NCBI GenBank assembly: GCA_016648135.1
Contig: JADDOH010023662.1
Coordinates: forward strand, 1-64,000
From: Agrypnia vestita
Lineage: Eukaryota > Arthropoda > Insecta > Trichoptera > Phryganeidae
Direction: 5' to 3'
Length of the DNA: 64,000 bases
Position numbers and translations under genes: made by a program. Positions 33,901 through 47,400 of this stretch are shown here, piece after piece. The notes beneath the pieces are model-generated. The model searched no databases. It saw only the letters and a list, made by a program, of their open reading frames with translations, and had not been told where the DNA came from. Numbering within the stretch: the stretch's first letter is position 1; the number at the start of each line of letters is the position of its first letter.

Positions 33901-36030
33901 ATTCTAAAAAATTCACATGATCGACTAAGGTTTCATTACACTAATTCATGGGATTGAAAACAAATTGCGTATAAGAGGAATGGAAAATTTTCAAGATGAA
34001 ATTATTATTTAGAACATGATGTAAAATCCAAATGATTGAAGAATATATGTAATAATTTTACATCATTTGGAAATCCTTAATTTGCTGGCATTACATAATC
34101 ATATCGCACTTTCAAAAAAAAATGGCACTTCTATTCCAGCGTGGACTTGAAAACTATGTATTATGCAAAAACCCTCAATGTCTAAGGTAAAGATAAATGA
34201 TTATTGACATTTATTTGTGTTTGACACAAGAGATGAATCACAAAAATCAATTATAACTATGTACGTCTAAAATCGTCATTTTACATAGGGTGTGGTAGTT
34301 TTTTGTTTTGGAGTAGTCAAAGATAAGTAGCCAAAAATGAATGTACTGATTTAAGCTAATTTTTCTAAACAGACTTTTTGATAGTCACTTTTCTTTTCAA
34401 GGTGCGATATCTTCATTACGAATACGGTCAAAAGTCACTGAGCCAAGAAAATGACAGTCAAAATAATACGTAATCATAAAACAAAATATTGCCAAAGTAT
34501 AGTGAAATTTTTATGATTTTATCAACGATTGGTAACTGATTTTTTGCATCGGCACACTGGACAACAATTAAATCTCAGCTACCAATTGATACAATCAGAT
34601 ATGCAAATCTCAAATAATGGTTATTGAATGAAATTTAAAAAAAAAATCTCATGAATATTTTGGGTTATAAAGAATATGTGATTATGAGATTGTTAAAACA
34701 TGAAAACAATTTTATCATAAATTAATACGTAATTGATTTAAACTATATAAATTATAACTGACATGAATTTTCTAAGACGTTAATAATAATAAATGTATGT
34801 ATGACAAAACTATACAGGTTACAACATTTTTTTACGAATCATTTACACTTGCAATAATTTATTATTCAAAGTTCTTAAAATAGCATAGAAAAAAAATTCA
34901 TGGGATGCGAATGCAAAAATATTTATATGACCGACATATTTTTAATGTGTAAGTAAAACAGAAAAGTTAGTAAGAAGTATTGCGGTTGTTTTAAATGCAT
35001 ATATTTATTGACGATTCATACGACTGAACCGAATTAATATGTTTGACGTAATGTTGATGTGGTATAAGTCGAATCAGAAAGATGACTGTTAGATATGAAA
35101 TACATAATTCTAATGTTATTTTTAACTGTAAAGCCCCATTTCACCGTGTTCACGCTGCCAATACTGCAGAACATTAAATTTCCCGTGTATACTTTCACTG
35201 AGCTATTTGAGGAAGTCTTTACTAGATTCATCCATTGCGGTTCTTGTCAGAGCTGATAAAAACCTTAATTTGCGATGGCTTCCAAGGGCGCTCACGGTAA
35301 GGTTTTGCTATGTCTTTTGTGAGAACAAACTCAACACTCAAATACAAGCATTTAAAACCGACGCATCTTTTTACGATCTGCACGTTACAATTGCAAATTT
35401 AAAGAACCCACAGATAAACGCTAAGAATGATATGAAAACATTAAATTGACAAAATAAAATATTGCCACCTTCAGTATAAACCTTCTGATAAGTCGACTTG
35501 ATAATTTTACAAACAAACGTTTGCAACGGCCGTCCCCTAAGGCGGCGGCCTTGATAAGAAATCTTCTTTGAGATATGTTTCGGAAATAAATATTAATTCA
35601 CAACTTTTTTTCTTCTATCGAACGATATTTTATGATAATAATAAATGTAATGTTTTTTTCATTTGTTTTATAAATGTCTTTTTACAATATGTACAGTTGG
35701 ACGTGTCCGGGGAGCACGTAGTATACACAACGAACGTTTCCACAATTCAGTTACACGTCGCAGCTGTTACGCATTCAGGGCACCGTTCATACCACTTCAG
35801 TTACGGGCGCCGCTGCCCTCGGATGTTTGAAAAGTATAAATACTCGTTTCTACAACTAGACCTCAATCTCAATTGTCTGTAGTAAAAAATGCTAAAAAAT
35901 AAATGCAAAAATTACCATTTGTGTGGGGATATTTCAAGAGTTTAAAAAATTAGTGACAAGAAAGAGAAAATTGTAACAATATTTTTATATGTATATCCTG
36001 AGAACACAATTACTGAATTCTGTCCACAGA
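30960..36030. other. AT-rich stretch without recognised genes
   Basis: No convincing coding exon or transposon end. Minor items: a GC-richer patch at 35515-35560 (GGCCGTCCCC, then GGCGGCGGCC), another at 35690-35830 with a short plus-strand frame followed by TATAAATA at 35836, and a GGGATCCGGGCCCGG patch at 33430. The short frames look random. The patch at 35.7 kb could be an exon or promoter of an unseen gene, but nothing identifies it. Confidence 0.4.
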
Positions 36031-36033
36031 CGG

Positions 36034-36155
36034 AAGCTATTTGTACGAAAAACGTGTATGGAAGTCGTTTTATAAGATGGCCCAGGGCTTACGACCTGCA
36101 TGAGCTGACTTAAGTGATCACTCTATACAACGCAGCATTCACTGATTCCATCGTA
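36034..36155 (+). repeat. Dispersed repeat shared with 47367-47491
   Basis: Shared landmarks are GAAGCTATTT, ATGGCCCAGGGCTTACG, GACTTAAGTGATCAC and ATTCCATCGTAAG. A short related piece lies at about 50213-50262. The class is unknown. Confidence 0.5.
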
Positions 36156-36332
36156 AGTTACTGTAATGAAAGTTCAATGTTTTGCGAAAAATAAATCAGA
36201 AATATTGAAAAAAAAATGCAAATTTTGATATTGCATAACTCCATAATTATTGATCGGTCATGGTTGCTGGAACATTTTTGACTCAAATAAACAGGTACGT
36301 AAAGTATTGTGGACTAGCTCTGTTACATCCTG
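36156..36332. mobile_element. CAGGG foldback element, right half only
   Basis: Starts at GTTACTGTAATGAAAGTTC, passes AATAAATCAGAAATATTG, and ends AGCTCTGTTACATCCTG before TA. The left arm is missing. Confidence 0.5.
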
Positions 36333-37510
36333 TATTGTTAAAAATTACAAAAATGGGAGTAACAGAAGTGAAAAAAATTAACCCATAAAAAAACATAGTT
36401 TTCATTACAAGTCCTTTATATGCAAGGTTTTACTATATTGGTTGTCATTTTACAGAATGACAACCAGTTTAAATAAAGAGATAAATTTTAGAGTGACATT
36501 GACATACTATAAATATAGACTAGTCACTAAAAAATAAATCTGAGACATCTAGTCTTTACTATCTTCTATTATGTACTAAATGTATAGTCAGAAAGAGATA
36601 TAATGTATTTTCGTAACCACGTATGAGAAAGGACAATAAAACATAATTTTTGAGAACGAATGCGTATGAAGTTGTAGCTAATTGAAGTATTTACTTTTTG
36701 CCTCTTGCGCTTTTTGCCTTAACAATTTAAAAAATCCAAGTGCGACCCCAAACGTATGTAAGAATGCATTGTCATCGACATCAAGTCGATGTGCAAAATG
36801 TCAGCTCGATTAGATGACGGAAAGCGTGTTAATTTTCACTTATAAGATTTATCCACAAGAAATCAAGACCGGAGGTCTTGGAAAAAAATCTTAGAATTTA
36901 ATATAAGGGATTAAAAAGAAGCATTAAATATATAAATATTTCTAAGCACAGACATTCAAATACAATCATCATTAAAAGGATTTATCTAAAAATTTAGAAA
37001 TAACCAACAAATGATTATCAATTTTCCTTCTACTAAGTGTTCATTTTACCAGTTTAGATTCTGCATTTTTTCTTTACATTCATCTTAACATATTCCGTCA
37101 TCTTTTGTAATATTCCATCCGCGTTTATCGTTCGAGATGAATACCAGTGCTCCCACACATTTTGGATAAAAAATATCAGACTTATTGTAATATAGTACAG
37201 CGGCTAATTCATTCCAGGTGGGTATTTAATATTTTACATTAATATAATATTATGTACTTACTTAATTATTCAACAATAAAAACTTTGTCATAATAAGCAA
37301 ACATATTATCTCTTAATAAAATATAATAAACGATATTCCAACACATTGCCTACGACGTAATTGATTTAAGAAAGAAAAAAAGGAAATTATACAACACGAC
37401 TACATCGAGTCAACACTATCGTTATCGCAAACTCGACGTATAAATTATACAAATATATGTTAAAAACTTCATCTCAAGTACTGCGGCTAAAATTGTAAGG
37501 TATTGTTTGA

Positions 37511-37860
37511 AGGGTATAAAAGCAAAGGCAACAATATCCCACAAGGAAATTTCTCTGGAATCTATGAAACCCACATTTTACTGAAAATAAGTTTATAAAA
37601 ACAATTTCCATTTCAGTTTTCATTTTATATATGTGTATAAATAAATATTTAACTTTTAAATATGGATATTGCTGTTTGCTATCAAATAGTGGACACTGCT
37701 GCTTTTGCTATTTACATAATTGGATACGGCCATTTTTGCTATGATGTTTCAACCGAAAATCGACATCAACTGTCACTTTAGTATGAAGCGGCCATATTGT
37801 CACGTGAAACATTGTTAGGGGTGGATGAAGTGGATATTGCCCCCTTTGCTTTTTTACCCC
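37511..37860 (+). mobile_element. MITE with iterated GGATATTGC motifs (copy 1)
   Basis: Ends AGGGTATAAAAGCAAAGG and CCTTTGCTTTTTTACCCC are imperfect inverted repeats. Near the right, units of about 27 bp (TGGATATTGCTGTTTGCTAT, TGGACACTGCTGCTTTTGCT, TGGATACGGCCATTTTTGCT) repeat the terminus. The full copy at 53168-53564 is inverted relative to this one. No target duplication is clear here. Confidence 0.6.
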
Positions 37861-38579
37861 TCATTTATAAGAGCTTACAAATTGTGAAATTTGAGAACTC
37901 GAGCGATAACCAATCAATTTGATCGTGGATACCCATGATGGGATCTCAATATGACAGTATGTCTTTTCTTTGAAATAAAATAATATAAATGATATTTTTT
38001 CATATTTATGAGGCCATAAATAATGGTGACAAAAGGAAAAAGTGTAGTTTAGGTATCACGTTAAAAGCTGGCAGGAACAGCACATTCAGAAGATGCGATT
38101 GTGAGTGTATATGAACAGGCAGGCCCTGGTGCGCTGCCATGTTGAGAATGCAACAAGAGTAAGCTGTCTGTCTCGCTAGTGTTCATTTATAGCTACCAGC
38201 GCGACAGGGACCACTTGAAAATATTTTTTTATTAATAGGTTGCACAACTTGTTTGAAATTATAGTTAATCATTCGACATATAGATTCTGAATGCCTTTCA
38301 GTACGCGGGTTGCTTACGTATGAAAACTGAAATAGTGTGATTCTTGTTGTTTTTTTATTAATATTTTGTACAAATTCGAATAAAAAATAATTCACCGCCC
38401 CCATTAATTTCACGGCAATACTGTCAATTTTACATTTTTTCAATTTTTTAAATCTAATTTAATCTAATCTAATGCGTATGCGTAAGTACTGTGTTTGTGC
38501 CAGCTTTTATTGTGATACATGTACTTAGAAATTAATGTTCCGGAGACATTTTGAAATCTATAAAATTTCAGACACTAAA

Positions 38580-38930
38580 TACTGGGTGTTTCCGACGTAA
38601 TCCACAATACTTCAGGAGGTTATATACATTTCGTAACCCGTTCCGTGTCCAAGTCGTGCATTCAGGACGCATCCCGTCGTGTATATATAATTGATAAAAA
38701 TTCTGGTTCAATTTCTGCGAGGTTTTAATAATTTTGTTTGACTTGCATCAAACCGAATGTATTTATAATATACAACATAAGTAGCGTTAAAGATTTCAGA
38801 TAACAGAAATATTAAAATTTGAAGTCGCTTATTTCCATAAATATTGATATTTTTCAAAAGGAACATTATCGAAATGTATTACACCCTGAAGTATTGTAAA
38901 CTAGACCTGAATCACTCGGTATACAGGAAG
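38580..38930. mobile_element. Decayed CAGGG-type foldback element
   Basis: Contains the family core (GCGAGGTTTTAATAATTTTG, TTTGACTTGCATC, CAGAAATATTAAAATTTG) and an end like TTACACCCTG. Boundaries are poor. Confidence 0.4.
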
Positions 38931-38932
38931 CC

Positions 38933-39470
38933 TCTTAACTAGTAACAAAAACTTTGGGAAAGTCTTCTCTGTTCAATTTTGGACAGAAAATATTCTTTAC
39001 ACTTTGGGTGACATGTCCACAGTTACGAAGATAAGCAATATCAAGGTTTGCATTTTTTTTTCAATATTTCTGACTTATTTTCTATAAAACGTTGGACTCT
39101 CACTAGAGTAACTTATATGGAATATTTAAAATTCATTCGCTTTAATACAAGTCAAATAAAATGGTTTAAAGCTTACAAAAAAAGTATTTTTCAAATTTCT
39201 ACAAGCATTTAATCATTTTATATGACTTGTATCAGAGTGAATTAACTTTTAATATTCGATATACATTAGTTTCAACAACGTTTTACAAAAGATAAGTCAG
39301 AAATTTTGAGAAAAAAAATGAAAATTTCCAAATATTGAAAAAAAATCTCTGTAATTGTCGACAATTCACAAAAGTGCAAAGAACATTTTATATTCAAAAT
39401 AGAATGAATAAGACTCGCAAGGTTTTTGTGACTAGCCAAGGACACCTTGTTAAATTTAATAAAATATTTC
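38933..39470. mobile_element. Foldback element, related subfamily (copy a)
   Basis: Long inverted arms (TATTTCTGACTTATTTTCT and AGATAAGTCAGAAATTTTG; TTTACACTTTGGGTGACATG and the CAAAGTGC-like inverse) around ACAAGTCAAATAAAATGG. The outer part differs from the CAGGG copies but the core is shared. Confidence 0.5.
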
Positions 39471-40294
39471 AAAACCAATGCACTGATTTACGTTTCACGT
39501 TGATACAAGGTACTACATAAACTCCATTCTCGATACATAAAATCGTGCTTAAACATTTTAAAGTTTCAATATGAAATCAGGGATAAGTTTCCCAAACAAA
39601 GTAATTGGCTCCAAGTATAAGTAAAAATATTAATAATACACATATGTAAGTAAAATTCTATAACTATCAACAAAATAATATCCTTTGTCACTTCATTCGA
39701 GAATACTTTCCGTAATAATTACAATATACCCTATTAAACTAATTAAGAGTCGAACCACACCTCGCCGATAACACTATCCCACTGTTGCCGTTATAAAAAT
39801 AAACTGTACCCTCACTATTATCCCTATCTCACATTTATCCTTAAGGAGAGACCGGAATCTGACCTGAACCAATTTAAACCTTGCGAAAAAATCACCTCTA
39901 CGCAAAAGATATTCGTAACTATTTTGACGCGATATTTTGATGATATTTGTAATTACAACATTGAAAATGCCGCTGGGGGATATTCCGCTGCGTTGTATCT
40001 TATTTCCTCTTCCGGGTAACCAACATTGAGTGATATTGAGAGCTATATAAAACCTGATTGCTGTAAAAGATTTTAAGAATATGTCAGTTGGAATCAACCA
40101 AATTTTAAACACTAGTTTTTTCTTTTTCTCATTTAATTTACTTGAGATGCCTTTTGCCTTATGAGGGCAACACCAATCTAAAAAATTAACTTAATAATTG
40201 ATATTTATATCAATGTTATTCTGTAGTACTCGAGAGCTAAATAATTTACAACATAAGAAAGGGAAGAAACAGAGTTTTCGGGGTTTATATATAT

Positions 40295-40775
40295 ATAGAG
40301 GCTCTTGTACCTAGTAGAAAAGATTTTGGAAAACCTTCTCCATACAATTTTGAATAGAAAATAATCTTTACACTTTGGGTGAAATGTTAACTGTTAAGGA
40401 GATAAGCGACATCAAACATTGCATTTTTTCTCTAACATATTTTCTGTAAAACTTTGGGAGTATCATGAAAGTAACTAATATTGAATATTAAAAATTCATT
40501 CGCTTTGATCCAAGTCAAATAAAATGATTAAAACCATGCAGAAATTGTAAAAAAATTTTTGTTAGATTTTTTCATTTTATTTGACTTGTATTAGAACAAA
40601 TTAATTTTTAATATTTCATATAAGTCTTTGGAGTGGTTTTCCAACATTTTACAGAAAATAAGTCAGAAATATTGGGAAAACAAATGTAAACTTTGACATC
40701 GCTCATTTCCCTAACTGTTGACATTTCACTCAAAGTGCAAAGAATTTTTTTTTTTTCAAAATTGAATGGAGTAGA
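40295..40775. mobile_element. Foldback element, related subfamily (copy b)
   Basis: The same arms as copy a: CTTTACACTTTGGGTGAAAT on the left, TTCACTCAAAGTGCAAAGAA on the right, core CAAGTCAAATAAAATGATTA. About 480 bp. Confidence 0.55.
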
Positions 40776-41409
40776 ACCGTAGTATATTTGATTTAATGAT
40801 TATTTTATATTAATGAAAATTCATATCTCATCAGCCATAGAATATAATTGTTACATAGAATTACTTTGAATTGTGTCAAATTTATAAAACACTCAAAATT
40901 CCCATTGAATAATGTTGTTTTTTTTTCATTTTATGCCTACAAATTATACAGCTGTCTTTTACTATAGAATCACCCTGAAGTAAATACAAGTTGTTAGATT
41001 GAAAGTGTCCCAGCAAGGCTAAATGCGTCTCCAGTAAATTTAACAAGGATAAAAAATAACAAAACAAGCGCTTCATTTACATGCATGTAAAATTTTAACT
41101 CGAAATAAAAACATGTAGATTTACGTTGAAACAAAAAAGTTTAAAAAACCATTTGCGTAGAGAAATTTCATTCGCATACATTCAAAATGTTTCCGATCCA
41201 ATTCCCGGGACTCATTTATTATTAAACTTTTCATTACCAATGGTTATATAAAACCCACTCTTATCCGATTGGATAACGCCTTCACGTTGCGTCTGGCTGA
41301 ACACACGTTGCACTTGACAGCGTCTCTATGTTAGGCAAAAGTTAATCGCAAGTATTGTCTTTGAAACTAGATTACGGGTCCTGTCTTCGGTCCAGGGAGG
41401 GGCCGGGCA

Positions 41410-44400
41410 TCATACGCACACCTCGGCATCTGAATTGAAATGCACCGAGTTGTCCGCGGCGGCTAGCTTCACCAGGGTCTTCCTGACCCGGAGAATGGGC
41501 AGTCGGACGGATGGGTTCTGGTGCCAGCATTCGCGCATCAGTTTGCCCATGCCCGATAATGTCTGTAAGACAGAAAACAGATTTACAGAATAGCCTGAAT
41601 ATGAGATATGTATTTATATTTTGTATTTTTTAAATAATGTTGTCCTTTATCTTTAACTCAAATCGTGTCTAAATTACTAATAAACATTACCAGCAGCAAC
41701 ATCTCTCGGTCGCACATAATGTTATTAATGTTAATATCTGACTGCTTCGACTAATGGCGGGTTGTATCAACTTGGATTATAGTTGGCGACGACAGTTTAA
41801 ACTGTGCACTACGCACACTTTTTGAGGTCTGTCATTAAAATAGTTTATATATAATTTTAACATTGTAATGTCGAAATGAACACTATTATCTCTATGGCCA
41901 AAACAAAGTGTCAGACTTACAAAACTGATCCTAGCAAGCGAGAGCGGCCAATGCCAAACAGAAAGTGGATATCGTCAGTTATTAATAAATAAACGTGAAA
42001 ATTTATGGCATTCCTGGCTTGCTTTGTAAAAGAGATGGAGTACTCCATCTTCAGCAGGACTTAAGTTGAGTGAGCGTTAAAAATATTTAAAACTTACAAC
42101 CTTCTATACGCGAGTACATTATTATTATTTGGTCTTACCACATCACTAGACCACCTGTTGGACAGGGACGGCCGCATGGCATCTACGCAAACCACCTTCC
42201 TCATGTCTTCGAAGGAGGGGTCGGATGGAACCACATCGAAGAAGGGAGGCTTGTACTCTTCCGCTATACCTGCCAGAGAATTCCATAACACATATTAAAC
42301 ATCTTCTAAAACCAAAAGATGATAGATTTGAAACTACATATGAAAACATAATTTGTTTCTTATCGGGTACTTAATTTTTATTTTTTTTTATTTTGGGAAT
42401 CTCAACAGTATACAATTTATTATAATAATACATAACGTATTGGGTAATTCGTAGACCAATTATAGAGATCCACGGCATAAGATAGATAGTAATAGAAATG
42501 TCGCGATCTTCGCATTAGCATTAGTGTGTATGTATGTATGTATGTATATATATATGTGTATGTATGTATACATATGTGTTTATGTATATGTGTATATGGA
42601 TGTGTATGTATATGTGTATATGTATATTTTTAGATGTAAGTTAATAATATGTATGCATTGAACATAATGTTTGTAATGTACATATTATGTAATAAATAAA
42701 AATTGAAATAAAAATTGAAATTGAAATTGAAAAATTAGCATTGTATTAAAAAATATTGCTACTTCAAAATGATTTCTTGAAATACGCGAAGACTTTTCAT
42801 TAAAGTAACGATTTTCCTTGTGAATTTTACAATTTTTTAGCAAATTATGCATTCGAAATGCGTTTCCTTGAATTTCGGATAAGTGGGATTCCATTCCGCA
42901 TAATTTGAAGTGTTTTTTTTAGACCCCTTTAATTTCAAATTAACGAGATTCTCTCTAATGACTTACCGTTCCACATGGTTCTTCGACAAACCTCCCACAT
43001 GACGAGTCCCAGCGCATACACATCACATCGCTTGAAAGACTCGAAGCACTCCATATTTATGCTGAAAAATGGATACACGCATTGATTTAAAATACTTTTT
43101 TTAAGAGTTATTACATCTGACCTAACTATAATAGAGAATAGAAATTATGTATTACAATTTGTAAAATAAATCCAAGTCACACAGTACAGTCAAATTTTTA
43201 GAAGCCATTTTCTCAATTTCATGTTTTTTGGGTTGGTTCAGCATAATAACGTCCAATTATAGCACAAGCTTTTAGCTTAGTTTGAAAATAGTTCTTAACC
43301 TAACCCGGCGTGATAGACTCACCTCTCTTCGAGCAGTTCAGGGCTCATGTATCTCTTGGTGCCCACCCGCGGGTTGGGGGCCACGTCCAGCTTCCCCGTG
43401 GCCTGCACGTGCGTCACCGCTAACCCGAAGTCCGCTATCACGCACTCGCCGCTCACCTTCACCAGGATGTTTTTGGTCTTGATGTCGCGGTGGGCTATCG
43501 CCGGCTTACCCTGAAAATTTAATAAACTATTTGAAACCGTTTAATTGCGCATCGTCAAGATGTTTTTACATAATGCGCAAAATAATTATTTCCAAAAATA
43601 ATTTGTGCCTACTGTGCCGTACCGTACAGATAAAGTGGATTGCTCTAAAAATGGATAATGTACAGGGTTATTTGTAAAACATTAATAACCTCGCAGGACT
43701 ATATTCCTGCCTTGATTATGAGTCGAAAATGTTCAAGCTATTATGACCTAATATCAATAGTTTAGGAGATATTCGACATCAAAGTTTGCATTTTTTTTCC
43801 AATATTTCTGACTTATTTTTTGTAAAACGTTGGACTATCATTACAGTAACTTATATCGAATGTGAAAAATTCATTCCCTTTAATACTAGCCAAATAAAAA
43901 AATAAAAACCTTCGAATTCTAATTGGAAAACATTCCAATTGGAATTTTTTCAGGGTTTTTATCATTTTATTTAACTTGTATTGAAACGAATAAATTTTTC
44001 GAAATCGATATGAGTTACTGTAATGATAGTTTAACATTTTACAAAAAATAAGATAGAAATATTGAAAAAAAAATGCAAACTTTGATGTCGCATATCTCCT
44101 TAACTGTTGATATTAGGTCACAATAGCTTGAACATTTTCGACTCATAATCAAGGCAGGAATATAGCCCTGCGAGGTTATTAATGTTTTACAAATAACCCT
44201 GTATATTAATCAAACGTAAACTACAAACGTGTGTTCGGGCAGTCACCCGCAAGCCCAGCGGACAACAGTCACAAGCAGCGAATTAGTAAAACTCCGAGCC
44301 GATAATAATTACCTGGGTCCCGAATATCTCCGTGTGCAGATGAACGAGTCCGTTGGCCGTGGACAGGCAGATGGCCATCATCTGGTGGTGGGTCAGCGTG

Positions 44401-47400
44401 GTCCTGTTCAGGTGGTCGTACAGGGACCCCAGGGGGTGGTAGTGCGTTATGAGCCACAGCTGCAAGTTGACAATGCGTCATTAATAATAATCAATATATG
44501 AGGGGTACAAAACCAAAGACAGCAGTATCCCACTGAAATGTCACTGCTCGAGGAAATTTCTCTGGAATCTATGAAACCTACATCTTATTGGAAATAAGTT
44601 TTTAAAAACAATAGGGAAGTTTATTTATACAAACTTTTATTTTTATACAAGTTTATTGTATTAAGAGTATAAGTTATATATATTACTCTTTATATATATG
44701 CATATAAACTCTTTTTTAATAGACATTTGTATTCTCTGGGATTTTATGCCACGTTATGACCTTCCGGATCCCATTGCAGGATCCATCATAAGTGCTGATG
44801 CACTAGCACATCATCAGCCATCACGGTGGGATGAAAACAGACCACAAGATTGCTGCCTTTCCTTACAATAGTGATTTGGAAGCATGGTTTTATTTTTTAA
44901 CAAACCGTCAACAGGTCATTAATGACCCTAATAAATGGTCCTAGAGTGACATTTAAGTACAAAGTATGAATATTTTGTGAACATTTGAATATGATATAGT
45001 TACACAATACACTTTTTACAATTAATTAATAATGAAAAATAAAAAAATAAAAAAAATTGAGAATTATATTCGGACTAACGCAAATCACTAAATCACTAAT
45101 TTTGGAATGGATACGGTTATATTTCCTATATAATATTGAATTCAGTACATTTTAAATTAGTTATCCTGGGTGATTACATCAAGACATTTTTATTCATTTT
45201 TTGTACATAGGAAAACAGTTTAAGAATTTTGAAATAAATTCGAAATGTGAGTTCAAACCTGTGTGCAACTATTTCTCGATGTCATATCACTGCCGATGTA
45301 TCCCAGGATGGACTCGTGTCTGAGCAGGACCGTGCTGTATATCTCCGTCTCCCTCCGCCACGAGGCCTCGTCTCTGGAGAAAAATATCTTGACCGCAACG
45401 CTGTCGGCGTGCCACTGGCCTCTCCAGACCTCTCCATAGCGGCCCTGCAATCATTCAATATTGTTGGCTGTACTGAAAACATTTTGAAAAAGATGCTATT
45501 GCGAAATTTGCAACCTATGTTTACGGAAGTTTAAAAAAGTTTCATCGTCCTTTAACATATGCTTTGTATGAAATGAAAATTCAAATTTTTTTGTTAATAA
45601 TTTAATATTTAACATTGAATTTTTGCAGATTCAAAACAGTAGGAACCGTCGATATATTTTATTTTGAAAATGCAATATTTAGTGAGCTAATTCAAAGATT
45701 GTATCCTTTTCTATTATAGTAAAACCTCGTCAATACGAACCCTGATAATTCGAAATTCGCCATAATTCGGCAAACTCACAAGTCCCAAAATGTTAATTTC
45801 ATAGTAGATTTACCCCGATAATTCAAAACTCCCGGTAATTCGTAATTCAAAATAATTTTTAGCCCCTTCCGCCACAAATCAATACATTCTAGTTCACACA
45901 ATTAAAATTTATTTTAAATATGGCAAAATTCAAAAAAATATTTCGATTTTCTCACAAGAGAGAACAACAAATATGTACGTCAATATCGGGTACTTTAGTA
46001 ATAGAAATGTCGCAATCTTTGTGTTAGCATAATAAACATAGCATTTTCGAAGCGATTTCTCCAAATATGCAAAAATAAAGACCTTTTTTTAACAAACTTA
46101 ATAGCTTTTTTCATGAGTTTTACGATTTCTCACGAGTTTCGCAATCGCATTGCAATTTTGTACCTTGAATTTTGAATTAACAGGGTTCCGCAAAATATCT
46201 ATATTTTTCCGTCTCAGACCGACATAAACACAGTTATTAGAAATACAATTGTCCACAAATACATGAAATAATAATATAAGTCAGTAATAATTTATTCCAA
46301 ATAAAATTAAACACAGTTATATATTGGGAAAAAGCAAAAACAATTTAAAAAATGTAAATAGATGAGTGGGATTCTACAAAGTACCGTGAAATACATAAAG
46401 GACACCCCACACGCGATGCGCGTGATCAAAAAGACACGCATTGTTCGTTCTTTATAATCCCCTCAAAAAAAATTTAATGATGTGATTTAAATGTATTGAT
46501 TTATGGGACAAGGCTCTAAAAATAATTTTGAATTATGAATTTTAGGGTTTTCAAATTATAGGGGTTAATTTACCATGAAATTAACACTTTTATTTAAAAA
46601 AATTGAATTGAGAAAAGTTTTGAATTATCGCGGTTTGAATTAACGGAGTTTTATTGTACTTGGCGTACAGCTTTTTAACTTTGAATTATTTCACTCCTGG
46701 AAGTGAAGAAACGCTATGGCCGACGTGAACGCTTACGACATATTACCTTTCCGACACACTCCGCCAGAGCGATCTGCCGGGCCAAAGTCCTCTGCACCAG
46801 CAAGGGCAGCCCGCTTCCGCTCCCCGAGGTGAGGGAGCGCTCCAGGTAACGACGCAGCGTGGAGTCTCCGGCAGCCGTGGCTCTGAGCAGCTGTTGCTGG
46901 GGCGCGGCGGGGCAGGAGCCCTCGTCCATGGCGGAGCGTTGCAGGGACAGCTTGCGGAGGGCCGCTCGGGACATTCTTGATCTGGTTATGCGAGGAAAAT
47001 TTTGATGAAACTTAACAGCATACGATGCAGAAGAAGATATCAGAATAATAAGGAAATAAATAAAATCGATTGGATAAATCATAAATCGGCAATAAACGAA
47101 GAACACTTTCAGGTAAATTTATTAAATCTATCATATTCCAAGACACATACAATATTGCTTATAGTATGGCAAACTCAATTATAAACTATGGCCTAAACAG
47201 TTAAGGACTAATATTTCAAACATATTTTGACAAAATAAAACAACTACTTTTAAGAACAATTAAAACTATATTTGATTAAAATAAATGATAAAATAGGTAC
47301 TTAATCCTTAAAATATTTATGAAACAAAATAATTATTTAGAGATAAATCATAGAAGTCTCACAGAGATGAAGCTATTTATATGAGAAACATATATGAAAT

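Noticed and set aside
35568..35882. Plus-strand open frame of 104 codons with a GC-richer end
   Set aside because: No start context, splice support or recognised motif; it may be part of an exon, but the evidence is too thin.
42523..42640. Possible CRISPR-like periodic repeat
   Set aside because: Simple TATG/TGTA microsatellite in an animal intron; no spacer structure.
45247..45534. Plus-strand frame of 95 codons
   Set aside because: Antisense shadow of a sax kinase exon.
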